The notes under the pieces are model-generated. The model made no database searches, had not been told where the DNA came from, and saw only the letters and a program-made list of their open reading frames with translations. Position numbers and translations under genes: made by a program. 10,751 bases of DNA from Cytophagia bacterium (lineage in GTDB: Bacteria; Bacteroidota; Bacteroidia; Cytophagales; Cyclobacteriaceae). The stretch lies in NCBI GenBank assembly GCA_013373005.1, contig JABXIP010000098.1, positions 1 through 10,751 of the forward strand. Reading direction: 5' to 3'. Positions 1-6,548 of the stretch are shown here, piece after piece. The stretch's first letter is position 1. The number at the start of each line of letters is the position of its first letter.

Positions 1-2252
1 AATCCATTCCCGGAGCTACCGTTCAAGTATTAGAGTTAGGAAAAGGTGCCATCACCGATGCACAGGGTTTTTATACTTTGGAAGAACTGCCAACAGAAAC
101 CTTTAGCATTCAGGCCTCTTTTGTAGGCTATGAAACACAAACCAAATTCAATGTTGTGATTAGGTCTGGCGGAAACCCAGACTTGAACTTTGAACTGAGG
201 GAGCAAATCTCAGAACTGGGTGAAGTAGTTGTGGTGGCCAACCCTTTCGAGAAAATTGAAGAAACGCCTCTTTCCATTCAGAAGCTTTCAAGAGAAGAAA
301 TTGCTACCTACCCTGGAGGAAACAATGACATTGCGAAGGTTGTACAGTCGCTACCGGGGGTTTCAGGTTCGATTGGAGGTTTTAGAAACGATATTATAAT
401 CAGAGGTGGTGCTCCGAATGAAAACGTCTATTACCTGGACGGAATTGAAATCCCTAACATCAACCACTTTGCTACGCAAGGAAGTGCAGGAGGACCAGTG
501 GGTTTATTGAACGTTAGCTTCTTTGAAGGTGTAACCCTCTCTACCTCTGCCTTTGGCGCTCAATATGACAATGCACTTTCCGGGGTTTTGCAATTCGATC
601 AGCGCAATGGAAACAATCGCGATTTCAGAACTAACTTTAGGCTTAGCAGCAGTGAAAGTGCTTTAACCTTTGAAGGACCTCTGTTTAAAGGTGATAAAGA
701 ATCCTCAAAAACATCCTTTATTGCTTCGGCCAGAAGATCCTATCTGCAATTCCTATTTCAGGCTATAGACCTTCCCTTCCTTCCCGATTATTGGGATTTT
801 CAGTATAAACTCACACATGAGATCGATGAATACAATGAGATCATTGTGACCGGCATAGGCTCCATCGATGATTTCAGTATAAACGTTCCGGAAGACTATG
901 ATCCTGAACAGCAGGCCACATTGGATCAGATTCCGATTATCAAACAGCAAACCAATACCATTGGCATTAGCTGGAAGAAAAGGAACAAATACGGTAAAGG
1001 ATTTTCTTTGCTGAGCCTAAGTACCAACAGACTGGAGAATGATTTCAGAAGATATGAAGACAATGTAAATGAGACCAATCTATACCTTCAGAATATCTCC
1101 ACCGAATCAGAAACGAAGCTGCGCTTTAACAGAACAAGATTTAAAGGCAACTGGACGCTTGTGAGCACTGTCAGTTTGCAGAATGTCAACTATTCCAACA
1201 ATAGCATAGATCTGGTAAACAATAATGTTTTCGATAACGGTATAAATTTCATCAAATACGGAGCATCATTTCAGGCCTCTTCTACATCCGCAAACGAGCG
1301 GTTGAAATACTCACTTGGGGTAAGAGCCGATGGCAACTCTTTCACTGATTCCGGCAACGACTTTTGGAAAACTCTAAGCCCAAGAATTTCCGCAAGCTAT
1401 ACGTTCGATCCTCAGGAGAAGTGGTCAATTAATGCCTCCTTAGGTAGATATTATAAGATTCCTCCATCGACTATTTTAGGTTACACTCAGTCTGGAATAA
1501 ACACTAACAAAAGTGCTGAATACATTCGCAGCGACCATGCCGTGTTGGGATTGGAATATTTGGTAAACTCTTCTTCCAGATTCACCCTGGAGGGTTTCTA
1601 CAAAAAGTATGGCAATTACCCTATTTCAGTCTCTAGGGAGGTTTCTTTGGCCAATTTGGGTGGTGACTTCTCTGTTTTAGGTAATGAGCCCGTTGTAAGC
1701 ATGGGCGAAGGAAGAACCTATGGAATGGAATTCCTGTATCAGAAGAAGTTCTCAGACAACTATTACGCAATTCTGGCCTACACCTTATATAAAAGTGAAT
1801 TTACCGGTCTTGATAATGTCTACAGACCAAGTGCCTGGGACAGCAAACACTTACTCACCTTGACAGGTGGTTATAAGTTTGGCAACAACTGGGAACTCAG
1901 CGCGAGAATGCGGTACCTGGGCAGAACACCCTATGCACCTGTAGATGAAGATGCCACTTTAGACAATTACCCCGCAATTATTCGCGATTACGACCAGTTG
2001 GGTACTGTTAGGCTTCAAGCCTTTAACCAGACAGATATTAGAATTGACAAGAAGTGGAACTTCAGCAAGTGGACATTCAACGTATTTCTGGAATTGCAGA
2101 ATGCCTTCGGTCAGAACATTCCGAATGAGCCTGAATTTGGTTTAGATCGAGATGCTCAGGGAAATATCAACATGCCTAGGCAACTAGTTCAAATTGAAGA
2201 TGTAGACAATTCAGGATTACTTCCTTCAATAGGTATTGTGATAGACTTTTAA
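1..2252 (+). CDS. TonB-dependent outer-membrane receptor with CarboxypepD-reg-like N-terminal domain (5' end outside window)
   Basis: An open frame runs in from the left edge (first full codon at 3) to a TAA at 2250-2252. There is no ATG near the edge, and the residues before the TTG at 78 (SIPGATVQVLELGKGAITDA, then QGFYT) are clearly part of the protein, so the true start lies outside. Domains in order: the end of a CarboxypepD-regulatory-like beta-sandwich up to about base 200 (GFYTLEELP, then FVGYET); a short TonB-box-like stretch, ELGEVVVVAN, near 216-245; a plug domain at about 261-608 with the typical IIIRGG, YYLDGIEIP and ALSGVLQF segments; then a 22-strand-type barrel ending in a terminal phenylalanine (GIVIDF), the usual outer-membrane signature. 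The family imports ligands across the outer membrane using TonB-ExbBD energy. The substrate cannot be deduced, and whether an STN domain precedes the visible part cannot be told. It converges with the DUF2147 gene and is separated from the 3043 operon by that gene, so it is probably a separate unit. Confidence 0.93.
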   Translation, partial: SIPGATVQVLELGKGAITDAQGFYTLEELPTETFSIQASFVGYETQTKFNVVIRSGGNPDLNFELREQISELGEVVVVANPFEKIEETPLSIQKLSREEIATYPGGNNDIAKVVQSLPGVSGSIGGFRNDIIIRGGAPNENVYYLDGIEIPNINHFATQGSAGGPVGLLNVSFFEGVTLSTSAFGAQYDNALSGVLQFDQRNGNNRDFRTNFRLSSSESALTFEGPLFKGDKESSKTSFIASARRSYLQFLFQAIDLPFLPDYWDFQYKLTHEIDEYNEIIVTGIGSIDDFSINVPEDYDPEQQATLDQIPIIKQQTNTIGISWKKRNKYGKGFSLLSLSTNRLENDFRRYEDNVNETNLYLQNISTESETKLRFNRTRFKGNWTLVSTVSLQNVNYSNNSIDLVNNNVFDNGINFIKYGASFQASSTSANERLKYSLGVRADGNSFTDSGNDFWKTLSPRISASYTFDPQEKWSINASLGRYYKIPPSTILGYTQSGINTNKSAEYIRSDHAVLGLEYLVNSSSRFTLEGFYKKYGNYPISVSREVSLANLGGDFSVLGNEPVVSMGEGRTYGMEFLYQKKFSDNYYAILAYTLYKSEFTGLDNVYRPSAWDSKHLLTLTGGYKFGNNWELSARMRYLGRTPYAPVDEDATLDNYPAIIRDYDQLGTVRLQAFNQTDIRIDKKWNFSKWTFNVFLELQNAFGQNIPNEPEFGLDRDAQGNINMPRQLVQIEDVDNSGLLPSIGIVIDF

Positions 2253-2291
2253 GTTGGAGACTAGTATCAAATCAACCAATTCCCCAATTTC
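2253..2291. other. Convergent gap without a clear terminator
   Basis: These 39 nt separate the stop codons of two convergent genes. The only complementarity I find is a 4-bp TTGG/CCAA pairing across about 18 nt with no T-tract, too weak to call a terminator. Either termination is factor-dependent or the two transcripts overlap at their 3' ends. Confidence 0.5.
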
Positions 2292-2726
2292 CTACTTCAC
2301 CTTAGTCCAAACTACCGTACGGCCAAACATGGGTGCGCCAATATAACCTCTCACCTCTAGTTTGCCAGACTTAAGCCTCATTCGGCAGGAATAGGTTTTA
2401 CCATTTTCAGGATCATAGATTTCTCCCCCTTCCCACTGGTCATCGTTGAAGGTGAATCCCGTCACCAGATTTAAGCCAATGATAGGCTTCTTCTGGAGCT
2501 CAGTATCAGGGTTTTCCACATCAAGTTTCGGGCTGCCATCAGAGTTATTAGGCTCCTTTAACCACACAATTTTTCCACTGTATTTTCCATTTTCCTTATA
2601 AATCTCAATTCGAGCCTTACCATCATCGGTTAACCATAAGCCTAGGACATCATCAGCCGACTGAGCTATAGCACTGAAACTCAAGAAGAAAAGCATTATT
2701 GAGAACCAGGGAATAGTTTTTTTCAT
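2292..2726 (-). CDS. Secreted DUF2147 family protein
   Basis: The product is 144 residues. I place the start at the ATG complementary to 2724-2726 because it gives a classical signal peptide (MKKTIPWFSIMLFFLSFSAIAQ, cleavage near residue 21). The open frame extends upstream to a GTG at 2837, but that adds 37 residues that resemble no leader and would begin inside a stem-loop. The mature part matches the DUF2147 pattern along its whole length: LGLWLTDDGKARIEIY at 28-43, GKIVWLKEP at 51-59, DVENPD at 69-74, PIIGLNLVTGF at 81-91, WEGGEIYDPENGKTYSCRM at 98-116, and the diagnostic end VRGYIGAPMFGRTVVWTKV at 125-143. Length is normal for the family. Its function is unknown; it is a small exported, probably periplasmic, beta-rich protein. 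It is transcribed alone, converging with the receptor at 1-2252 and diverging from the operon at 3043. There is one cysteine (C114), so no internal disulfide. Confidence 0.92.
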   Translation of the reverse strand: MKKTIPWFSIMLFFLSFSAIAQSADDVLGLWLTDDGKARIEIYKENGKYSGKIVWLKEPNNSDGSPKLDVENPDTELQKKPIIGLNLVTGFTFNDDQWEGGEIYDPENGKTYSCRMRLKSGKLEVRGYIGAPMFGRTVVWTKVK

Positions 2727-2809
2727 GATTTTGGAATTTTTACAAGTTCTAGGCAAACGACTAATTATTGAAATTATTAGAACTAAACAGTACGAATAAT
2801 AAATAAAAC

Positions 2810-2842
2810 AAAGTGCTCTCCGAAATAAAATGAGCACTTTTT
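2810..2842. terminator. Perfect 9-bp stem-loop, terminator-like, in the divergent region
   Basis: AAAGTGCTC (2810-2818) pairs perfectly with GAGCACTTT (2832-2840) across a 13-nt AT-rich loop. Read on the plus strand it is followed by further T residues (TTTTT at 2838-2842); read on the minus strand it is followed by a T-rich tract (TTTGTTTTATTTATT). It therefore looks like a bidirectional intrinsic terminator. No gene obviously ends at it: it sits 84 nt upstream of the DUF2147 start and about 200 nt upstream of the operon start. It could be an attenuator in the DUF2147 leader, the end of an unannotated small RNA, or a block against antisense readthrough. The inverted repeat is certain; the role is not. 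Confidence 0.5.
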
Positions 2843-2946
2843 AACCAGAAAAAACTAATGGTTTTTGTTGGTAATTTCCAATTTCGTTTTTCGCCATCTA
2901 ACAAATTACCGACTGTAAATTGTTTAACTGATTTGGCAAGATTCCC

Positions 2947-2979
2947 TTTGAAATTCACTCACGACCATCTATACCTTTC
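2947..2979 (+). promoter_or_regulatory. Candidate Bacteroidota-type promoter for the five-gene operon
   Basis: TTTG at 2947-2950 is followed after 21 nt by TACCTTTC at 2972-2979. This fits the phylum's primary-sigma consensus (TTTG around -33, TAnnTTTG around -7, spacer about 19-21) with one mismatch, at the last base of the -7 element. It predicts a transcription start around 2984-2990 and a 5' leader of about 55 nt before the ATG at 3043. The position, between divergent genes and directly before the operon, supports it. The motif is short and degenerate, so a chance match in AT-rich DNA remains possible. Confidence 0.4.
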
Positions 2980-2987
2980 AGACAGGG

Positions 2988-3003
2988 ATTCTCTTTTGAG
3001 AAT
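2988..3003 (+). promoter_or_regulatory. Small hairpin in the presumed 5' leader of the operon
   Basis: ATTCTC (2988-2993) and GAGAAT (2998-3003) flank a TTTT loop, extendable by one G-T pair (2987 with 3004). If transcription starts just downstream of the candidate -7 element, this hairpin would lie at the very 5' end of the mRNA, where it could stabilise the transcript. It could also be an operator half-site pair. It is short and AT-rich, so stability is modest. Confidence 0.25.
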
Positions 3004-3042
3004 TGTATAAATAATCAAGGTCCCAAACTACCAAGTTCATAT

Positions 3043-3750
3043 ATGATTAAACGTTTCTTTCTATTCACACTACTCCTTCTTGTATGCGCTACACTTGGTG
3101 CACAGAGCATAAGTACCAAAAACCTGGACCTTGAAGGTGATATTGACAAATGGTTCAACAGCCATTTCGACTCTGCCAATGTAAAACCTATGATTGGCCC
3201 ATTACCAATTGTTTCTCCTCCTAGGAGAACTACCAATGTCTTCTTTATTGAAGAATCTCGCGACTGGAATAAAGTGAGCTTAAAGTACGACAACCAAGAG
3301 TACAATAACGTACGCATGAAGTACGATATAGATAAGCAGGTAATTTATATTCTAAATCCACAAACGCTTCAGCCTGTTATTTTGAACCAGGAACTGGTAA
3401 ACTGGATAAAATCACCCAAGGGAACATTCAAGCCAAGAGAGAAATCTACCGGTTATTACCTTATCATTTTCGAAGGGAATAACCTTTCACTTATTAAAGA
3501 GAGTAAAAAAGACCTCATTATAGATTCGGGTGAGTTTGAATACAAACGCACTGATAACATCTATTTACTACAAGAAAATTTGAGAACATCTGTTCGCAAT
3601 CCAAAATCGCTCATTAAACAATTTCCCAACCACAAAAAAGAGATCAAACGTTTCATGAGACAGAAAGAATCTAAAGAAGTTAAAAGGTCGAGCAAGGAAG
3701 ATTACCTCGTTCTGATTGCCCAGTACTGCGATAATCTGACCAACCTATGA
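3043..3750 (+). CDS. Secreted protein of unknown function heading the operon, with a conserved basic C-terminal module
   Basis: The 235-residue product starts with a clear signal peptide (MIKRFFLFTLLLLVCATLGAQ; cleavage near A20-Q21) and no lipobox cysteine at the cleavage site, so it is probably periplasmic or secreted. The middle (about 65-165) is beta-rich, with NVRMKYDIDKQVIYIL at 89-104 and GYYLIIFEGNNLSLI at 137-151. The C-terminal part (170-232) reads YLL, then NPKSLIKQFPNHKKEIKRF at 186-204, then EDYLVLIAQYCDNL at 219-232. It resembles a pattern I know from Bacteroidota proteins annotated only as hypothetical (K-S-L near an F/FP, KKE-K-hydrophobic, then a D/E-x-L-x-x-L-I-x-Y helix), and I know no established function for it. 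The gene follows the candidate promoter and its TGA overlaps the receptor's ATG by 4 nt (ATGA at 3747-3750), so it is probably translated in coupling with the receptor. Gene certain, function unknown. Confidence 0.88.
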   Translation: MIKRFFLFTLLLLVCATLGAQSISTKNLDLEGDIDKWFNSHFDSANVKPMIGPLPIVSPPRRTTNVFFIEESRDWNKVSLKYDNQEYNNVRMKYDIDKQVIYILNPQTLQPVILNQELVNWIKSPKGTFKPREKSTGYYLIIFEGNNLSLIKESKKDLIIDSGEFEYKRTDNIYLLQENLRTSVRNPKSLIKQFPNHKKEIKRFMRQKESKEVKRSSKEDYLVLIAQYCDNLTNL

Positions 3751-6548
3751 GAAGAATACTAGTACTTATCGGACTGGTGTGGTCGGTCTGCATATATGCT
3801 CAGCAAACCGATTCAACGTTTACCGGAAGTTACCAGGATATTGCCCTCGAAGAGGTTATTGAAGATATCGAGTCGCGTTCCGGATACACCTTCTACTACA
3901 AAAAAGAATGGGTGGATTCTCTTAGATTCACAGGTACCTTCAGTGCCGCTCCCATTAGCAGTGTATTAGAAAGCTTAGTTGAAAACACCTCTCTACGCTT
4001 CTATTTGGAAGGCAGAAAGGTTTATCTCACCAATGGAATCACCATTATCAGCACACCAGAAATTGTGAGTAATTTAATGGCTCAGAGAAGTCAGGCGAAT
4101 CAAGTCACTACGGAAGAAGAAGAACCAGAAGAAGCCAAGGAAATTCTATTTACCAAGGAGTATAAAGGCGAAGTTCAAAACACCAATAACCTGGAAACCT
4201 TTGTTTTCGAAATTGGAAGTAGAGCACAATTCAATGCAGGAGGAAGTTCTAATCTGGTGGGCTACATTAAGGATGGCAGCACGGGTGAACCGATTGAAGG
4301 AGCTGTTGTATATACTCCAAATGGCAGTAGATCTACCGTTTCGGGAAGGGATGGTTTCTATTCTCTTAACCTGACCAATGGCCGTCACATCATTCAGGTT
4401 CAGTTTACCGGCATGAAAAGAGCCAAGAGAAACCTCATTCTGTTCTCTAATGGCCAACTCAACATCGACATGGAAGTGGATGTTATAGCATTGAATGAGG
4501 TGGTAGTAGAAGCCAACCGCGGTGCCAATGTAGAACAACTGACAACCGGAGTAGAGAGACTGAATGTAGAAGAATCGAGAACGGTACCGGTGGTTTTAGG
4601 AGAGAAAGATATCCTTAAAGTTGCCACCACATTTGCCGGAGTTCAAACGGTGGGCGAAGGTTCTGCAGGCTTCAATGTAAGAGGCGGTAAATCTGACCAA
4701 AACTTATTCTTATTCGAAGGTGCTACTGTTTATAATGCAGCTCACTTCTTAGGGTTCTTCTCAGTATTCAACTCTGATGCCCTTGAAGGGCTGGAAGTAA
4801 TGAAAAGCGGTATTCCTGCCAGCCTTGGAGGAAGACTTTCGTCAGTTTTCGATATCACAGCTAAGACAGCTAATAAAGAAGAGGTGGTGGTTGAAGGTGG
4901 TATATCCCCTATTACCTCAAGACTTACGGCTGAAATTCCGATCATCAAAGAGAAAGCCTCATTGTTGGCCAGTGGAAGGATCACCTATTCAGATTGGATT
5001 CTTCAGAGCATCAATCACTCTGACTTTAAAGATAACAGAGTTTCATTCAGCGACTTTATTGTCAAATACGATCACCAGGTAGACCAAGACAATCGCTTGA
5101 CGCTTTCAGGATATTACAGCAAAGATGACTTCCGCCTGAATTCGGATACGCTGTTCTCGTTCTCCGATTTCTCTTATGTCAATAAGATGGGTACAGCAAA
5201 ATGGTCACGCAGATTCGATGGCACTTTCGATGCGTCTCTAACGGCATCCTATAGCGATTACGGCTATGAATTCGAATCTACTCAACTGGCGACCAACGCA
5301 TTCTCTCAGGGCTACGATATTCGCGAAATTGGAGCTAAGCTAGATTTCAATAAAGATTTTAGTGCATTCCATTTATTCAACTTTGGCCTTGAAGCCAAGC
5401 GATACGATATCAATCCTGGTGATAAGTCGCCAATTGGTCCTGAATCTATTGCTGCAGACATTCAGCTCAATCATGAACAAGGGCTGGAAGGAGCTTTATA
5501 TTTCTCAGACAAGCATGAGGTCAGCGATAAACTCAGTTTCAATTATGGCCTTCGCTACAGCTTCTTCACCTATTTAGGTCCGGGAGTTACCAATCTTTAC
5601 TTAGACAATGCTCCTAAAAACCCGGACACCAAAACTGGTGAATTGGCACATGATAAAGGGGAGTTCATTAAAACTTATCATGGTCCTGAGTTTAGAATTG
5701 CCGCTAGATACCTGCTCGATGAAACCAGCTCTATCAAGCTAAGTTACGACCGAAGCCGTCAGTACTTGCATGCACTATCTAATAGTGCCTCACTTTCCCC
5801 AACAGATCTTTGGAGGCTTTCTAATTCTTACATAAAGCCTCAAATCGGAGATCAGCTTTCTGTTGGCTATTACCGCGATTTCATGGATGGCGAACTGGAA
5901 ACCTCCTTGGAAGTCTACGGAAAGAAGCTGCAAAACCTGCTAGACTTTAAGACTGGTGCCGACTTCCTTTTGAATGATAGAATCGAGTCGATTGCATTGC
6001 AAGGCCCAGGTAAATCTTACGGTTTTGAGCTTTCTCTGAAAAAAACCGGAAGACTGAGTGGTTGGTTTAACTACACCTATGCAAGAACCTTCATTAAGCT
6101 AGATGGCGACTTTGAGGAAGAAGTAGTGAACAGTGGAGCATACTTCCCAACTAACTACGATAAGCCTCATACCATTAACCTGGTAAGCAACTACGAAGTA
6201 ACCCGAAGATTCTCTCTGTCCTACAACTTAGTATACAGCACCGGAAGGCCGATTACCTTCCCAACGGGGCTTTACAGGTTGAATGGGATAGAGATTCTGA
6301 ACTATTCAGATAGAAACGAATATAGAATTCCCGACTACCTGAGAATGGACATTGGGCTAACCCTTAAATGGGGACACCGACTTACCAAAGGAACACACTC
6401 GTTCTGGTCAGTTTCAGTATACAACGTATTAGGCAGAAAGAACCCATTCTCCCTCTACTTCGATCTTGATGAGGGTGAAGTGAAAGGATACAAACTATCC
6501 GTTTTCGGTTCTGCCATTCCAACCATCTCTTACAACTTTAAATTCTGA
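3747..6548 (+). CDS. TonB-dependent outer-membrane receptor with STN signalling domain and CarboxypepD-reg-like domain
   Basis: The 933-residue product has a signal peptide at 1-18 (ending VCIYA before QQ) and an STN (secretin/TonB short N-terminal) domain at about 25-95, including DIALEEVIEDIESRSGYTFY and ending at GRKVYLTN. A linker follows with an acidic patch (EEEEPEEAKE, 123-132). Next come a CarboxypepD-regulatory-like domain at about 168-243 (LVGYIKDGSTGEPIEGAVVY at 170-189, GRDGFYSLNLTNGRH at 200-214), a TonB-box-like ALNEVVVEAN at 248-257, and a plug at about 262-375 (GFNVRGGKSDQNLFLFEGA, then LGGRLSSVFDI). The barrel runs to a terminal phenylalanine (TISYNFKF). In this superfamily an STN domain normally contacts a periplasmic anti-sigma factor and reports ligand binding, but no FecR or ECF sigma gene is visible here. 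The gene overlaps its upstream neighbour by 4 nt and its downstream neighbour by 1 nt (TGATG), so it is the core of a coupled operon. Substrate unknown. Confidence 0.95.
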   Translation: MRRILVLIGLVWSVCIYAQQTDSTFTGSYQDIALEEVIEDIESRSGYTFYYKKEWVDSLRFTGTFSAAPISSVLESLVENTSLRFYLEGRKVYLTNGITIISTPEIVSNLMAQRSQANQVTTEEEEPEEAKEILFTKEYKGEVQNTNNLETFVFEIGSRAQFNAGGSSNLVGYIKDGSTGEPIEGAVVYTPNGSRSTVSGRDGFYSLNLTNGRHIIQVQFTGMKRAKRNLILFSNGQLNIDMEVDVIALNEVVVEANRGANVEQLTTGVERLNVEESRTVPVVLGEKDILKVATTFAGVQTVGEGSAGFNVRGGKSDQNLFLFEGATVYNAAHFLGFFSVFNSDALEGLEVMKSGIPASLGGRLSSVFDITAKTANKEEVVVEGGISPITSRLTAEIPIIKEKASLLASGRITYSDWILQSINHSDFKDNRVSFSDFIVKYDHQVDQDNRLTLSGYYSKDDFRLNSDTLFSFSDFSYVNKMGTAKWSRRFDGTFDASLTASYSDYGYEFESTQLATNAFSQGYDIREIGAKLDFNKDFSAFHLFNFGLEAKRYDINPGDKSPIGPESIAADIQLNHEQGLEGALYFSDKHEVSDKLSFNYGLRYSFFTYLGPGVTNLYLDNAPKNPDTKTGELAHDKGEFIKTYHGPEFRIAARYLLDETSSIKLSYDRSRQYLHALSNSASLSPTDLWRLSNSYIKPQIGDQLSVGYYRDFMDGELETSLEVYGKKLQNLLDFKTGADFLLNDRIESIALQGPGKSYGFELSLKKTGRLSGWFNYTYARTFIKLDGDFEEEVVNSGAYFPTNYDKPHTINLVSNYEVTRRFSLSYNLVYSTGRPITFPTGLYRLNGIEILNYSDRNEYRIPDYLRMDIGLTLKWGHRLTKGTHSFWSVSVYNVLGRKNPFSLYFDLDEGEVKGYKLSVFGSAIPTISYNFKF

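Larger units (their letters stand above)
2727..3042. other. Divergent intergenic region between the DUF2147 gene and the five-gene operon
   Basis: This 316-nt AT-rich stretch lies between two divergently read genes, so it should hold both promoters. It contains a perfect 9-bp stem-loop (2810-2840), an 8-bp inverted repeat GGTAATTT/AAATTACC (2870-2877 and 2903-2910) with a 25-nt spacer, a candidate plus-strand promoter (2947-2979) and a small TTTT-loop hairpin (2988-3003). On the minus strand before the DUF2147 start I find only imperfect TAnnTTTG-like matches (for example TAATTTG opposite 2903-2909), so I do not call that promoter. I see no convincing small coding frame with an export signal or a conserved motif. 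Confidence 0.6.

Noticed and set aside
78..80. TTG at 78 as the start of the first receptor
   Set aside because: Residues encoded at 3-77 continue a CarboxypepD-regulatory-like domain in frame, so this codon is an internal leucine and the start lies outside the window.
2727..2837. Upstream extension of the DUF2147 frame to a GTG at 2837 (37 extra residues)
   Set aside because: The internal ATG at 2726 gives a textbook signal peptide, whereas the extension would bury it, starts inside a stem-loop and shows no recognisable sequence.
2870..2910. Inverted repeat GGTAATTT / AAATTACC
   Set aside because: 8 bp of AT-rich complementarity with a 25-nt spacer is likely chance in an AT-rich spacer; kept only as a note in the intergenic entry.
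3015..3317. A 100-codon minus-strand open frame across the start of the operon
   Set aside because: It lies largely antisense to the signal peptide and N-terminus of the 3043 gene, has no recognisable motif, and the plus-strand gene is well supported. Other opposite-strand frames inside the receptors and the MG2 gene were dismissed for the same reason.
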